From: Agarilytica sp045430345
Lineage (GTDB): Bacteria > Pseudomonadota > Gammaproteobacteria > Pseudomonadales > Cellvibrionaceae
Reading direction: 5' to 3'
NCBI GenBank assembly: GCA_045430345.1
Contig: JAILXT010000006.1
Location: 62,001-126,000, forward strand
Length of the DNA: 64,000 nt
Both the position numbers and the translations under genes were made by a program. This document shows positions 63,112-64,000 of the stretch, piece by piece (the stretch's first letter is position 1; every line of letters starts with the position of its first letter). Below the pieces are notes generated by a model. That model worked only from the letters and a program-made list of their open reading frames with translations. It was not told the DNA's origin and ran no database searches.

Positions 63112-64000
63112 TTACAAATCGATTGTTAAATTACTTTTCTCAAACCAATTCCCCCCTAACGCGAGAAATAGATTGACCCGCTGTTCCAATGCAAGGCGTT
63201 GTACGGCTAATTTATTGCTACTCGCAGAGAGCACACGTTGTTGCATGACAAGTAAATCAATCAACGCAATTTCACCCTCTTTATGCCTGAGTTGAGCAAT
63301 GCGGTGGGCCTTTTCTGCCTCAGTTAGCGCAACGCTCAGTTCGTTATCACGCTGCACAAGCGTATTGGCAAGGTCGAGGTTGGTTTCTACTTCGTTGAAG
63401 GCACTGAGCGCTGTTTGGGCATAAGAAGCCAGTGCTTGTTTTTGCTCGGCGGTGGCTACTTTAACTTGCGCTTTTCTCACACCGCCATCAAAAAGTGGAG
63501 TAAGAAGATTGCTGGCAAGTTGCCAAGTGACGTTCGCGGGATCGGTGATATCAGATAAAGCACTGGAGGCGCCGCCGAGAGTGCCCGTCAAGCTTAACTG
63601 AGGTAGACGTGCCGCTTTGGCCTGAGCGACCGAATTAAACGCAGCAGCAACACGACGTTCGCTGGCGATTAGATCTGGTCGTCGTTCTAATATGTCTGAG
63701 GGCACGCCAAGGGGCGGCATCGGCGGTAAAGTTGGCAAGATGGTTTTTACGGCAAGTGCGCCTTTAGGGTATCGGCCTAGCAGAACTTCTAAGGCACGCA
63801 AGGCCTCTCTTTGAGAGGCCTCTAACGTAATTAATTGTTCGCGTGTTGATGCTAAGTCTGATTTCGTTAAGGCAACATCTTGCGCTGAAACGAGACCGTT
63901 TTTATATTGCACATCCACTATACGAAACGTTTCTTCGAGTGAAGCAAGGATGTCTTTTAAGATGGCAACTTGACGACTGGCTTCAATGGAAATGAAATAT
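63112..64000 (-). CDS. TolC/NodT-type RND outer-membrane efflux protein, C-terminal part
   Basis: 296 codons present; the frame is open to the window edge (upstream residues YFISIEASRQVAILKDILAS), so the start lies outside. Outer-membrane efflux (OEP) repeats: ALEVLLGRYPKGAL, LGVPSDILERRPDLIASERR, VAAAFNSVAQAKAARLPQLS, LTGTLGGASS and LIDLLVMQQRVLSASSNKLA. Forms the outer-membrane channel of an RND or MacAB-type pump whose inner parts are probably upstream, beyond the window. C-terminal region is complete. Confidence 0.92.
   Translation of the reverse strand, partial: YFISIEASRQVAILKDILASLEETFRIVDVQYKNGLVSAQDVALTKSDLASTREQLITLEASQREALRALEVLLGRYPKGALAVKTILPTLPPMPPLGVPSDILERRPDLIASERRVAAAFNSVAQAKAARLPQLSLTGTLGGASSALSDITDPANVTWQLASNLLTPLFDGGVRKAQVKVATAEQKQALASYAQTALSAFNEVETNLDLANTLVQRDNELSVALTEAEKAHRIAQLRHKEGEIALIDLLVMQQRVLSASSNKLAVQRLALEQRVNLFLALGGNWFEKSNLTIDL

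Noticed and set aside
58640..64000. Second copy of the ssrA 3' end marking the right end of the element
   Set aside because: Looked for the CGCCTCCACCA core on both strands and found none in the window.

Overview
The window reads as a stretch of chromosome from a marine-type gammaproteobacterium. My best guess is the Cellvibrionales/Saccharophagus-Teredinibacter neighbourhood. This rests on the conserved gene orders infB-nusA-rimP, tRNA-Leu(GAG)-secG-tpiA-glmM-folP-ftsH-rlmE/yhbY, greA-carB-carA, dapB-dnaJ-dnaK-grpE/recN and fur/bamE/rnfH/ratA/smpB-ssrA, on the tmRNA tag ANDDNYGAQLAA, and on large TonB-dependent receptors. The genus call is inference; the class is well supported.

Layout. 1-2883 (minus): 5' part of infB, then nusA and rimP, with terminator-like hairpins just upstream of rimP. 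3206-6869 (minus): a TPR protein, DesK/NarL-type two-component system and a DUF4124-metallopeptidase. 7163-15228: the initiator tRNA and tRNA-Leu(GAG) frame an accessory block holding a DUF523/DUF1722 protein, a hydrolase-like protein, a SCO1-cytochrome c-PCuAC copper-handling fusion and a 1259-residue multicopper oxidase lipoprotein. 15242-22171: the secG-rlmE cluster and divergent yhbY. 22316-25490: a BaeSR-like system with a small lipoprotein, and a cyclic-nucleotide-binding protein. 25917-30838: carA-carB-greA with a structured carA leader. 31401-32789: an unusual receiver-TM-extracytoplasmic protein. 32841-43394: dapB, dnaJ, dnaK, grpE (sigma-32-like promoter), divergent recN (LexA box), fur, bamE, rnfH, ratA, a sodium-coupled transporter and smpB.

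43539-52350 is a probable cell-surface signalling/uptake locus: ECF sigma factor, FecR anti-sigma, two tandem STN-domain TonB-dependent receptors and a DASS (SLC13) carboxylate transporter. The two receptors and the transporter look co-transcribed. ssrA (tmRNA, 52552-52945) follows divergently and is the target of an integrated P4/CP4-57-like satellite element: ssrA-directed tyrosine integrase (frameshifted at an A8 slippery run), an unknown ORF, an AlpA-type regulator whose start codon lies in an 11-bp hairpin, a primase-SF3 helicase, and a zinc-ribbon protein preceded by an 11-G tract. It is followed by a second, clearly dead integrase (58860-59666, minus).

59677-64000 (minus) holds an envelope cluster: a lipoprotein hydrolase, an LpxR-like lipid A deacylase, a DUF3313 lipoprotein, a small unknown protein, and the C-terminal part of a TolC/NodT-type outer-membrane efflux protein that runs off the window.

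The best candidates for something not well described are the copper fusion/oxidase pair, the receiver-TM protein, the DASS-receptor-FecIR locus and the minimal satellite with its hairpin, slippery-run and poly-G controls. No CRISPR array, rRNA or intact insertion sequence was seen.
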